A stretch of 64,000 nt of DNA from contig JBBDMX010000101.1 in the NCBI GenBank assembly GCA_040878035.1, positions 1 through 64,000 on the forward strand, in the 5' to 3' direction. Positions 26,373 through 34,841 of the stretch are shown here, piece by piece. The position numbers were made by a program, and so were the translations under genes. Position 1 is the first letter of the stretch. The number at the start of each line of letters is the position of its first letter. Source of the stretch: JBBDMX01 sp040878035. GTDB taxonomy: Bacteria > Planctomycetota > Phycisphaerae > Phycisphaerales > Phycisphaeraceae. Under the pieces are notes generated by a model. The model was not told the DNA's origin and searched no databases. It saw nothing but the letters and a program-made list of their open reading frames with translations.

Positions 26373-27350
26373 ATGCCTATCGCTCTGATCGTCCATGGTG
26401 GTGCGTGGAATATTCCTGATCACGAGGTGGCCGAGCATGAGACCGGCTGCCGCCAGGCGCTCGAGGCCGGCTGGCGGGTGCTGGAGCATCGCGGCAGCGC
26501 GCTCGACGCGGTCGAGTATGCAATACGAGCGCTGGAAGATGCACCGATTTTCAACGCTGGCATTGGCGCGGTGCTCAACGCTGAAGGCGAGGTTGAGCTC
26601 GATGCGGCCATCATGGATGGGCGAACCCTGCGATCCGGCGCCGTGGCGGCCGTGCGGCGGGTGCGCAACCCCATCACGCTGGCGCGGCGGGTGCTTGAAA
26701 GCCATGCCGCTTTGCTTGTCGGCCGTGGCGCCGACCGCTTCGCCGAGCGGGCCGGCTTGCCGCTGTGTGAGCCGCCAGAGCTGATTGTCGAACGCGAGCG
26801 GGTACGGTGGGATCACTTGCGCCGACAGGACAACTATCGGACGCAAGAAGCCTTTGGCGCGTTACAGGGCGATAGGGCGGACGAAATGCGCACTCCTCCG
26901 CTTGCTTCCGCACCCGTTTCCGCGCTGGAGCACCCTGGCGACACCGTTGGCGCCGTGGCACTGGATGGCAAGGGCCACCTCGCGGCCGCCACTTCCACGG
27001 GCGGCACCGCCAATAAATTACCTGGCCGCGTCGGCGATTCACCCTTGATCGGATGCGGCCTGTATGCCGACGACCAGACCAGCGGGTGCTCATCGACAGG
27101 GTGGGGCGAGTCCATCATCAAGGTGGTGCTCGCCAAGACAGCCTCTGACTTAGTTGGTGCGGGCCACGACCCGATGGAATCAGCCCGCGCCGCGATCGAT
27201 ATGTTGGCTCGTCGAGCCGGCGGCTTGGGTGGGTGCATCCTGCTCGACGCTCGTGGTCGGGTAGGCTTCGCCTTCAACACCCCGCGGATGGCCTATGGCT
27301 ATCGGGTCGAGACCGAACAGGAAGTTGTCAGCGCGCAGCCGGCGCGATAG
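26373..27350 (+). CDS. Isoaspartyl peptidase / N4-glucosaminyl-asparaginase family (Ntn hydrolase)
   Basis: The 325-residue protein is a complete Ntn-type asparaginase. It starts with VHGGAWNIPDH, and the autocleavage site HPGD-TVGAVALD places the catalytic Thr at residue 191. STGGTANKLPGRVGDSPLIG and GLYADD are the substrate-pocket motifs of the family. Members hydrolyse L-asparagine, isoaspartyl peptides, or the GlcNAc-Asn linkage of N-glycans. The context of fucosidase, epimerase and aldolases favours the last, by inference. A GAGG site five bases before the ATG at 26373 supports that start over a GTG at 26367. Confidence 0.88.
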   Translation: MPIALIVHGGAWNIPDHEVAEHETGCRQALEAGWRVLEHRGSALDAVEYAIRALEDAPIFNAGIGAVLNAEGEVELDAAIMDGRTLRSGAVAAVRRVRNPITLARRVLESHAALLVGRGADRFAERAGLPLCEPPELIVERERVRWDHLRRQDNYRTQEAFGALQGDRADEMRTPPLASAPVSALEHPGDTVGAVALDGKGHLAAATSTGGTANKLPGRVGDSPLIGCGLYADDQTSGCSSTGWGESIIKVVLAKTASDLVGAGHDPMESARAAIDMLARRAGGLGGCILLDARGRVGFAFNTPRMAYGYRVETEQEVVSAQPAR

Positions 27351-27555
27351 CGACAGGTGTTGTCGCGGGCGCGTCGGGTGTCGCGGAGCGGCGGGCCTGC
27401 GTGGGCAGGTTGAGTATCACTCGGTTAGTCCAGACGATCTGTTTCCTTTCGCCATAGCGGCCAATGCGCGATCGCGCCGTGATACGATGGACTGCTCCAG
27501 GCCGGGGGTCGCCTCCTTGCCGGGGAGGCGAAACGCCGGAGCCACGGAACCACCT

Positions 27556-28569
27556 ATGGGCACTCGACTCCAAGGCATCTTCACCCCGCACATGGTTCCG
27601 TTGGACGGCCAAGGCCAGATCAATGAGGACGAACTACGTCGTTATATCGACTGGCTGATCGAGCGCGGCGTGCATGGTCTGTACCCCAACGGGTCCACCG
27701 GTGAGCTCACCCGCTTCACTGCCGAGGAACGCAAGCGCATCGTCAGAATTGTCTGCCAGCAGGCTCGTGGCCGCGTACCGGTACTTGCTGGCGCCGCCGA
27801 GGCGAACGTTACCGAGACGCTGCGGGCCTGCGAGACCTACGCCCAGTACGGTGCTCGGGCGGTGGCGATCGTCTCGCCTTTCTATTACAGGCTCTCGCCC
27901 GAAAGCGTCTATGCCTACTTCCGCGAGATCGGCCAGCGATCCCCAATCGATGTGACGCTTTACAACATTCCCATGTTCGCTTCGCCGATAGACGTGCCCA
28001 CGATTCGTCGACTGGCCGAGTTCGATCGCATCATCGGGATCAAGGATTCCTCTGGGGATCTGTCATTCATGCTGCGCATGATGGCGGCGGTCAAGCCGGT
28101 CCGGCCCGACTTTGTCTTTCTCACCGGCTGGGAAGCGATCCTGGTGCCGATGCTGATCATGGGCTGCGATGGCGGAACCAACGCCACCAGCGGTGTCGTG
28201 CCGGAACTGACCCGCAAACTCTACGATCTGACCCGCGCCGGTCAGATCGACCAGGCCCGCGAACTCCAGATGCGCCTGCTGGAGCTGTTCGACACGATGC
28301 TATACTCAGCCGATTTCCCCGAGGGCTTCCGTGCCGCGGTGGAATTGCGCGGCCTGAGATTGGGCGCCAGCCGTCAGCCGCTTAGTGAAGTCCAGAGGAT
28401 CGACCGCGAGGCGCTGTCGCAAGTATTGCAGTGCATCCTGGCGGACTTCGGCTACGTCGATCAACCGGTAGAAGGCTGCCCGCTGCGCACCGGGATTATC
28501 CCCCGCGATCGTGTGGCGCACATCGCCCAGAGCGTCATGGAACAGCTGCGCCAGAGAGGCGTCTTGTGA
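27556..28569 (+). CDS. DapA/NanA-family aldolase (first copy)
   Basis: The 337-residue protein has the residues of the DHDPS/N-acetylneuraminate lyase family: NGSTGE (45-50), Tyr136 in TLYNIP, and Schiff-base Lys163 in GIKDSSGD. These enzymes cleave or form pyruvate-based aldol products in the cytoplasm. It is about 40 residues longer than usual because of a C-terminal extension ending in HIAQSVMEQLRQRGVL, which has amphipathic helical character. That tail lies directly before the BMC shell gene; such tails on cargo enzymes can act as encapsulation peptides, so this is a candidate. The BMC gene begins within its last codons. Confidence 0.85.
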   Translation: MGTRLQGIFTPHMVPLDGQGQINEDELRRYIDWLIERGVHGLYPNGSTGELTRFTAEERKRIVRIVCQQARGRVPVLAGAAEANVTETLRACETYAQYGARAVAIVSPFYYRLSPESVYAYFREIGQRSPIDVTLYNIPMFASPIDVPTIRRLAEFDRIIGIKDSSGDLSFMLRMMAAVKPVRPDFVFLTGWEAILVPMLIMGCDGGTNATSGVVPELTRKLYDLTRAGQIDQARELQMRLLELFDTMLYSADFPEGFRAAVELRGLRLGASRQPLSEVQRIDREALSQVLQCILADFGYVDQPVEGCPLRTGIIPRDRVAHIAQSVMEQLRQRGVL

Positions 28570-29279
28570 GCAACGCCGCCGCAATGCCCGCAAACCCGAT
28601 AGACGTCCCCCCGCCATTGGGTGTGGTGGAGATTAGCGCACTTGGCGCGGCCATGGTCGTGCTGGATGCGATGGACAAGTCAGCCCAGATCCATGTGCTC
28701 CAGGCAGAACTGAATGACTGGTACGGCTATGTGATAAAGATCACCGGTGATTCGGCAGCCCTGCGGATAGCCCTGCAAACAGCGCAACGCCTGGCCGAGC
28801 AGATGCACGCGCCGTGTCGCAGGACCGTCATCGACGCGCCGGATCGCCATGCTTGGCCGGCGATCATGAGCCGACCGGAATACCAACCTCTCATTGAACA
28901 GGACGTCGTCTTCATCCCCGTCGAGCGGGAAGGATTGTCAACGATGAACAGTAAACCTGATGCTATCGGACTGATTGAAACGCAGGGCTTCACCGCGGTG
29001 ATCGAGGCGATCGACGCGGCCTGTAAAGCGGCGAACGTGGAGGTGATCGGTAAGGAGAAACTCGGGGGCGGCTACATCACGGTCGTCATCCGGGGCGACG
29101 TGGCGGCGGTGAAGGCGGCTGTGGAAGCCGGGCGGGCGCGCGCGGACGGCCTGGGCAAGTTGATTGCGGCTCACGTCATCGCCCGCCCCAATGAATCCGT
29201 GCTGAAATTGTTGCCCCCGCATGACGTAAACGAAGTGTCTGTTCCAACACCTTGCTCAAGAGGCGCTCGATGGATGTGA
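28566..29279 (+). CDS. Tandem BMC-domain shell protein (BMC-T-like)
   Basis: The 237-residue product contains two bacterial-microcompartment domains. The second (about 128-209) is canonical: DAIGLIETQGFTAVIEAIDA, then EKLGGGYITVVIRGDVAAVK, with the GGG pore loop at 167-169 and AAVEAGRARA after it. The first (about 17-118) is divergent: LGVVEISALGAAMVVLDAMD and IKITGDSAALRIALQTAQ align, but the pore loop is lost. This is the layout of trimeric BMC-T shell proteins. The start is the GTG at 28566, which overlaps the aldolase stop and has AGAGAGG six bases upstream. Its end overlaps the second aldolase by ten bases. No other shell gene (BMC-H or BMC-P) is in the window. Confidence 0.85.
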   Translation: MSNAAAMPANPIDVPPPLGVVEISALGAAMVVLDAMDKSAQIHVLQAELNDWYGYVIKITGDSAALRIALQTAQRLAEQMHAPCRRTVIDAPDRHAWPAIMSRPEYQPLIEQDVVFIPVEREGLSTMNSKPDAIGLIETQGFTAVIEAIDAACKAANVEVIGKEKLGGGYITVVIRGDVAAVKAAVEAGRARADGLGKLIAAHVIARPNESVLKLLPPHDVNEVSVPTPCSRGARWM

Positions 29280-30223
29280 TTGAGAAACCCGCCGTTGCGA
29301 AAACCGCCAAGAGGCATCCTCTAGGTGGGGTGCTGCCGGTTTTTCAGTTGCCGTTTCGAGACGATGAAACGATCGACGAAGCGACGCTAAAGCAGGAATT
29401 GCTCTGGCTGCTGGATCAAGGAGCAGACGGTGTGGTGATGGCCATGGTCTCGGAAGTGCTGCGACTGAGCGACACCGAGCGGCGACAGGTGGCAGAGCTG
29501 GCGGTCGCGGCGGTGGCCGGACGAGGAACGGCGATCATCAGCGTCGGCCATGAGAGCAGCTATGTTGCCTGCGAGTTGGCGCGTCACGCTGAGGCCATTG
29601 GCGCCCATGCGGTGATGGCGATCCCACCCATTTCGGTGGCGCCGGACGAAACGCAAACGCGCAAGTATTACCAGAAGATCGCTGAGGCGCTGACCATCCC
29701 CCTGATTGTTCAGGACGCCAGCGGCTACGTCGGCCGGCCGATGTCAATCGCGCTACAGGCCGGGCTGCTGGCGGAGTTTGGCCCGCGCATTCTCTTTAAG
29801 CCTGAGGCAATACCCATCGGGCCACGGCTCTCAGCATTACTGGAAGCCACCGATGGCAAGGCGTGCATTCTTGAGGGCACCGGCGGCATTGCCCTGGTAG
29901 ATAGCTACCGCCGGGGGATTATCGGCACGATGCCTGGTTCGGATTTGATCGCGGGAATCGTCGCACTGTGGCGGGCATTGCAGGTTGGCGACGATCGGCG
30001 AATCTATGAGCTTTCGTTGCCGATCTCGTCCCTGATCGCCCTGACCAACAGCCTGGATGCTTTCCTGGCGGTCGAAAAACATCTGCTGGTGAAACAGGGG
30101 GTGTTCAAGAACACTATCGTTCGCGGCCCGGTGGGTTACCTTCTCGACGAAAAGACCCGCGAGGAAGTCGATCGGCTTTTTGCCATGCTTTGCCGGACGA
30201 TTGAAAACCAACGCCTGGCGTGA
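29270..30223 (+). CDS. DapA-family aldolase-like protein (second copy, divergent site)
   Basis: The 317-residue protein belongs to the DHDPS/NAL superfamily by length and fold motifs. The Schiff-base lysine is present (Lys177, ILFKPEA). The usual catalytic tyrosine in YNxP is missing: the equivalent strand reads LIVQDASGYV. The GxxGE loop is replaced by MVSEVLRLSDTE. It therefore probably catalyses a different reaction (another 2-keto acid substrate, or a dehydratase-type step) from the first copy. Its ATG at 29270 sits inside the 3' end of the BMC gene with AAGAGG six bases upstream, so translation of the two is coupled. It is the last gene of the cluster. Confidence 0.82.
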   Translation: MDVIEKPAVAKTAKRHPLGGVLPVFQLPFRDDETIDEATLKQELLWLLDQGADGVVMAMVSEVLRLSDTERRQVAELAVAAVAGRGTAIISVGHESSYVACELARHAEAIGAHAVMAIPPISVAPDETQTRKYYQKIAEALTIPLIVQDASGYVGRPMSIALQAGLLAEFGPRILFKPEAIPIGPRLSALLEATDGKACILEGTGGIALVDSYRRGIIGTMPGSDLIAGIVALWRALQVGDDRRIYELSLPISSLIALTNSLDAFLAVEKHLLVKQGVFKNTIVRGPVGYLLDEKTREEVDRLFAMLCRTIENQRLA

Positions 30224-30398
30224 AGGATCGCATTCTGGAGATGGACGATGAAAAAGCAGAGTATGTTCGCCGACGGAATGGAAAATGCAACCGGCGAGTA
30301 GGGTAGACAGGACCGTTTAATTCTCGGCCGCTCGGGCCGTTGAGTAGCGCCAGCACCTCGCCGTAGTGGGCGGCGTACCGCCGCCGCAATGCGCTTAG

Positions 30399-32492
30399 TC
30401 ATACCTGCATGTCATCGATGAACTCCGATGCGGGTTCGACGCTCGTGACGAGCAAATGGTCCCTTGCCCGCGTGCACGCGACGTAGAGCAGATGCCGTTC
30501 TGTGTCATACACCTCGCGCAGGTCGGCGTCGTCACCAACGGTCTCGATCCGCTCCTGAAGGGGAATGATCTCGTCGTCACAGGCCATTACGACCACAGCG
30601 CGGAACTCCAGTCCCTTGGCCATGTGCATGGTGCTGATCGAGATGTGGCTGCTGGTGGTTTCGACGTGTTCATCGAGAACCTTGAAGGCCATGCCCGCTT
30701 CCTTGGCGGCCGCTCGCGCCCGATCCAGTTGCGCTGCCGAACGGACGAACACGCCGAACTCGTGGGGCAGCACACCGGCCTTGGCCCGTTCCGTGTGCCA
30801 GTTGCCGACCGCCTTGATTTCCTCGGTCTCACTCTTGAACGACCGAATCGTCGGCGGCGGGCCGTTGAACACAGAGACCGTATCGCTGCGGTCCTCGCTG
30901 TTGCCGTCCACGTCTGTCACGGCCGGTCCGAGCAGGCGGTCGGCCTGCGTGCGGATCTGGTGCGAGGTGCGGTAATTGACGCGCAACGTCCGGGATCGCC
31001 CCCGTACATCCACGCCGAGGGCCTTCCACGAGAAGGGTTGCTGGAAGATTCGCTGGCCCAGGTCGCCAGCGAAAAAGAGGGCGTTGGGGCGATCCCCACC
31101 CAGGGCGGCAAAGAACCGGAGATGGGCGACGCCGATGTCCTGCGCCTCGTCCACCACCGCGAAGTCGAATACCACGTTCTTGTTCTTCGAGATTGCACGT
31201 GCCAGCGCGCTGAAAAGCTCAGGGTGCGTGATCAACTTGCGCGTCTTCAACCCAGCACAGGCGCGCTCAAAGATGGACCACAACACCATGCGATGTGCCT
31301 CCGGGAGCCTCGTCTTCCTGCCGAGCCGCACGACATCGCGATATGCCTCCCAGTTCTCCAACTGCCAGGCATCCACCACCTGTTCCCATTCGGTGAGCAG
31401 AAAATGCAGGCTGAACTTGTGGCCGGCCACACTACTGGCGGCCTCTTTCATTACTTCGCGCAGCTCGTCACCGCCGGCAATCGTCGCCTGCCCAACATGC
31501 GCCTTGTAGAGCCGAAGACCGATGGCGTTGAGCGAGTGAACATCAATCCGTTCCGCCAGACGCGGCTCGCTGCTCAACAACTGCTTCAGCTTGGTGTGGA
31601 GCGAATTGGCCAGCGTGTCGGAGAAGGTCGTCAACAGGACGCGGGTATCGGTATGCGTGCGGGCCAGATGCGCGGCCCGGTGCAATGCGACGATGGTCTT
31701 GCCCGTGCCCGCTGAACCTGAGACACGGGCCGGGCCGGCGTAGTCGCGCTCCACCCATTGCCGCTGCTCGGGATGGAGGAATACCGCCCACTTTTCCCAC
31801 GGGAAGTCGAGGGCACGCTGCAGTTCCTTCACATTCGTCATCACGCGGAAGCGGCGCTGGGCATCGGGATGATCAAAGGGATTCGCCGCTACCACCGCAG
31901 GCTGGGGCACGCGGGGCTTTCCACCGGTCGCCAGTTCCAATAGCGCTTCCGCCGCCTCGGTCGGCAAGTGTTCGGTCAAGGCCAGCAGCGTTTCCTCTGT
32001 GGCCTGCTTGACGTCGTTGAGCCACTCGGCGGGCACGCCGTAGTGGAGGAGTTCGTCATCGGACGCCTCGGCGAATATGGGCTTCTTCTCCGCAGCCGGT
32101 TTCGCCGCCGCCGCAACCTCCGTCTGCACATAGACCGGGACAACGATCTCCTTCACCGTTTCCCGGATTTCCACCAACTGGGCGGCCCCCGTCTTGGGAT
32201 GGGTTTCCAGTTTCCGCCGCTCGGCCCAGGCGTAAGCCCTGTCGTGGTGATCCGCGTAGCAGAGCAGCAGGCCGCTGTCTGTCCGGTGGACGATAATCCG
32301 AATGTCGCTGCTGGCCCGCACCGACCAGAAGTTCTTGTCCTTGGCCTTGTCGAGCTTGTGGAAGCTCATGCCAGCTCCCGGATTGGCCGGGTTCAATTGC
32401 AGATCAAAGGCCGTCGTCTTGACGGCCTTCTGCTCGTCGCCGCTCAGGCGGGCGAGGCTGTCGGTGAAGGTGTCGGCGATGCGGAAATTCAT
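30399..32492 (-). CDS. RelE/YoeB-like domain fused to UvrD-type SF1 helicase
   Basis: The 697-residue protein has two parts. Residues 1-95 resemble a RelE/ParE-fold module: LARLSGDEQKAV, then SFHKLDKAKDKNFWSVRASS and RIIVHRTDSGLLLCYADHHD. Residues ~220-690 are a UvrD/Rep-like helicase: Walker A GSAGTGKT (259-266), Walker B VVDEAQDIG, LRVNYRTSHQIR (motif IV region), STMHMAKGLEF, and ERHLLYVACTRARDHLLV (motif VI). Such fusions are known in accessory DNA; a role in defence or nucleic-acid processing is inferred. The ATG at 32492 lies two bases past the stop of the truncated ATPase gene. Confidence 0.85.
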   Translation of the reverse strand: MNFRIADTFTDSLARLSGDEQKAVKTTAFDLQLNPANPGAGMSFHKLDKAKDKNFWSVRASSDIRIIVHRTDSGLLLCYADHHDRAYAWAERRKLETHPKTGAAQLVEIRETVKEIVVPVYVQTEVAAAAKPAAEKKPIFAEASDDELLHYGVPAEWLNDVKQATEETLLALTEHLPTEAAEALLELATGGKPRVPQPAVVAANPFDHPDAQRRFRVMTNVKELQRALDFPWEKWAVFLHPEQRQWVERDYAGPARVSGSAGTGKTIVALHRAAHLARTHTDTRVLLTTFSDTLANSLHTKLKQLLSSEPRLAERIDVHSLNAIGLRLYKAHVGQATIAGGDELREVMKEAASSVAGHKFSLHFLLTEWEQVVDAWQLENWEAYRDVVRLGRKTRLPEAHRMVLWSIFERACAGLKTRKLITHPELFSALARAISKNKNVVFDFAVVDEAQDIGVAHLRFFAALGGDRPNALFFAGDLGQRIFQQPFSWKALGVDVRGRSRTLRVNYRTSHQIRTQADRLLGPAVTDVDGNSEDRSDTVSVFNGPPPTIRSFKSETEEIKAVGNWHTERAKAGVLPHEFGVFVRSAAQLDRARAAAKEAGMAFKVLDEHVETTSSHISISTMHMAKGLEFRAVVVMACDDEIIPLQERIETVGDDADLREVYDTERHLLYVACTRARDHLLVTSVEPASEFIDDMQV

Positions 32493-32494
32493 TT

Positions 32495-33028
32495 TTACAT
32501 CTGCGATCGCCAATCTGGACTGGGGATTGAACGTTTCATTAACTGGTCGAACATTGGCACCGTGAATGCCATGTCGCCGAATGCCGGACTGAATATCATT
32601 CCCTTCCTAATTAATGCCGCACGCGCAGGACCGATAGATGTGACTTTAACCCCAAGAGCGTTCGCCACGTCGCCAGTTCGAACTGGCCCGGATCCTACTT
32701 CAGCCATTGCCCTTAAGAACCGCTTTTCGGCCGGCGTCAAGCGGTCATATCGCACACGAAAAAAACTCCGATCAAGCTCTGCGACGGCCATCGGAGTTGC
32801 GGCTGCAATAACGTCGGTCGTAATCGGGTTGGATTTCGCCAAGTTCCAAGATTGCGACCCCCACTCTTGTACAAAATACGCATAGCCCTCCGTCAGCCGA
32901 TACACTTCCGCCAGCGCATCCTCCTTAAAAACGACGCCGGCGGCCAGCGTCGGTTCTCTTATCGCTTTTGCAGCATCTGCAGCGGATAACGGTCCAATGT
33001 TTGGGAACTTGAAAAGTCGCTCGGCGTA
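32495..33028 (-). pseudogene. C-terminal remnant of an AAA-type ATP-binding protein
   Basis: About 175 residues match the C-terminal part of archaeal-type/ORC-like ATPases: AERLFKFPNIGPLSAADAAK, EVYRLTEGYAYFVQEWG, DRLTPAEKRFLRAMAEVG and a winged-helix end (GDVANALGVKVTSIGPARAA). The P-loop half is missing; homology ends near 33028 at the junction with a DUF2130 fragment of the opposite strand. Its stop TAA lies two bases before the helicase ATG, so the intact ancestor was probably the first gene of an operon with the helicase. Confidence 0.65.
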
Positions 33029-33039
33029 CGACTTGGAAT

Positions 33040-33236
33040 TGCCGGCCAAGTACGAGCTCGAAGCTGAGAAGCGAGCATACCAGCGTATCTGGAGCAAGCG
33101 CGAGAAGCAGCTCGAACGGGCGATGGTCAACACTGTAGGGATGTATGGGGATCTCCAAGGCATCATCGGCAGCAGCTTGCGCGAGATCGAGGGGATGGCA
33201 CTGCCCATGATCGAGTCCAAGCCTGAAGATGCCTGA
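33040..33236 (+). pseudogene. C-terminal remnant of a DUF2130 protein
   Basis: The plus-strand frame reads AEKRAYQRIWSKREKQLERA, then MYGDLQGIIGSSLREIEGMA, which are the characteristic last blocks of DUF2130 proteins. The N-terminal coiled-coil and core are absent. The fragment starts at the same junction where the ATPase remnant ends, about 33030, pointing to a recombination that joined two genes head to head. Confidence 0.65.
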
Positions 33237-33262
33237 TGTAATCAGCCAGTTGGCCTTCAGCT

Positions 33263-33709
33263 ATGGCATGCCAGAACATTCGCATTGAATGTCTGCGGGA
33301 AACGGCGTGCGACCTCGACCTCAACGCTTTTGCGGGTGATCAGAAGGTCGGGTGGGCTACGGCCGAGGTCAGCGGCAGCCGAGTGCAACTGTGCGATATC
33401 CACGTCAGGGATGATGTGACCCCACCGCGGTCGGCTTTCATTCGTTTACTGTCGCCAGCAATGCGGCGTGATATACAAAGCTATCGGGGTCAAGGCATTG
33501 GTGGTCTTCTGCTGCGACATTTGCTTCGCGAGGCAGATGCGATGGCTGCCGAGGAAGTGTGGGGATTCGTGGTGCAGGACGATCTGAGTAGATCGCCATT
33601 CCTGCTTGAATGGTACGGGCGTCACGGCTTCGAGGTGGTTGCACCTGATGCCGAATGTATGGATGGGGCAGTCAAGAAGATCGCACGCAGACTCAACACT
33701 TGTCACTGA
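33263..33709 (+). CDS. GNAT family N-acetyltransferase
   Basis: The 148-residue protein contains the acetyl-CoA-binding signature SYRGQGIGGLLLRHLL (about 72-87) and the C-terminal FLLEWYGRHGFEVV strand-helix typical of GNAT enzymes. The acceptor is unknown. The N-terminal third has one unusual feature: two short cysteine-containing strands before the usual GNAT core. It is the only intact plus-strand gene in this accessory stretch and lies 27 bp after the DUF2130 remnant. Confidence 0.78.
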   Translation: MACQNIRIECLRETACDLDLNAFAGDQKVGWATAEVSGSRVQLCDIHVRDDVTPPRSAFIRLLSPAMRRDIQSYRGQGIGGLLLRHLLREADAMAAEEVWGFVVQDDLSRSPFLLEWYGRHGFEVVAPDAECMDGAVKKIARRLNTCH

Positions 33710-34570
33710 CACTGCGCCCGCAGATGCATTCAATAGCCCTTCGGATCGGTGCGTGTCGCGGTTTCGTACTGAGACAGCTGGGCTGCGTCACGGACCGTCG
33801 AGACAGTCAGACCAGACCATTTGACAATCGTTCTTACGACCTTATCGAGTCCCTCCGGGCAGGGGCCCGTGTAAACCAGGGCACGAGGACGCCTGGCAGA
33901 CCGATTGTGATGCCGCCTGGGGAGTGGTTAAGGGCGATGAAGGAAAGCAACAGTTCAAGTGGCTCAACAAGCTCTCGGTCTTGCACAACGCGAGATATAT
34001 GAAGGGGATCCGGCAATGGCATGTTGTTGTCCTTCAGGTGTTCGTGCGGATCAGGCTAGCCGTCAAGATACCGCGCGATGCCAGCCATGCATTGGGTGAA
34101 CGCGGGTGGCACTCGGCACGGCCCCGCACTGCTCGACCTGCTCAGCCAGCGCCCCGGCCACCACGCCCTGTTGATCCCTCGACCCTGAAGCAATGAACCG
34201 GTGACCGTCCGGGGCCAGGGTCGACAACTGCACCCAGATCACCCCATGCTCGATCGACGCCAGGCGGGGTGACAGGGAAGTCCAAGGCACTCAGGTCGGC
34301 TAGGATGCGGTGATAGGCGTCCATGCCGGGCATGATACGGTCGACCGGCGTGATGCCGCGAGGCCAATGAAACCGGCCAGGGACCGAGCCACGCTGACCG
34401 CTTCCGGGGGCAATGTTGTGCGACACTCTATCGCATGGCCCCAGGAAAGAGAAGGCCGGGAAGCCGAAGCTCGCTGGCCACTCCGCGGCAAGCAAGTCAC
34501 CGCTCACGAATCCAACACCGACGGCAACGGCATGCGACGGCCGACGGGGGAAAAAAACGTTACTGGCCAT
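33710..34570. other. Gene-poor degenerate stretch
   Basis: No intact gene is supported. On the minus strand, ITPVDRIMPGMDAYHRILAD (about 34300-34360) and SPRLASIEHGVIWVQLSTLA (about 34200-34270) lie in different frames and may be one frameshifted relic, but I do not recognise a family. Confidence 0.35.
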
Positions 34571-34574
34571 CCCC

Positions 34575-34680
34575 GTATCCGTATCCCCGCATGCCGCCGA
34601 TTCCCTTGTATCCCCCACACCAAGTATGTCCCCGTCGGGGATACGTCAAGGGATACGCCAAAAAGGGATACGGGGGATAC
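34575..34680. repeat. Array of GTATCCC / GGGATAC repeats beside tRNA-Pro
   Basis: Three copies of GTATCC(CC) at 34575, 34581 and 34608 are followed by four of (G)GGGATAC at about 34637, 34649, 34664 and 34673. The two groups are in opposite orientation, so the array is an inverted cluster of 7-8 bp units with 11-17 bp spacing within the right group. It lies just beyond the 3' end of tRNA-Pro and could be a binding array for a regulator, replication or recombination protein. Confidence 0.6.
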
Positions 34681-34723
34681 GAAATGGTTAGAGGTAACTA
34701 GCGTATTCTAAGACTCTTACAAA

Positions 34724-34797
34724 TCGGGGTGACAGGATTCGAACCTGCGGCCTCTTCGACCCGAACGAAGCGCTCTACCAAGCTGAGCTACACCCCG
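34724..34797 (-). tRNA. tRNA-Pro(CGG)
   Basis: The 74-nt gene folds into a standard cloverleaf: acceptor CGGGGTG/CACCCCG with discriminator A, D arm GCTC...GAGC, anticodon stem CTTCG/CGAAG around loop TTCGGGT (anticodon CGG), and T arm GCAGG-TTCGAAT-CCTGT. CCA is not encoded. It marks the right edge of the accessory stretch, and tRNA 3' ends are common integration sites, but no duplicated attachment sequence was found. Confidence 0.96.
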
Positions 34798-34841
34798 CTT
34801 TTGGCGGATCAGCCCACGCGGGCTGCTTGTCCAAGCCCTCA

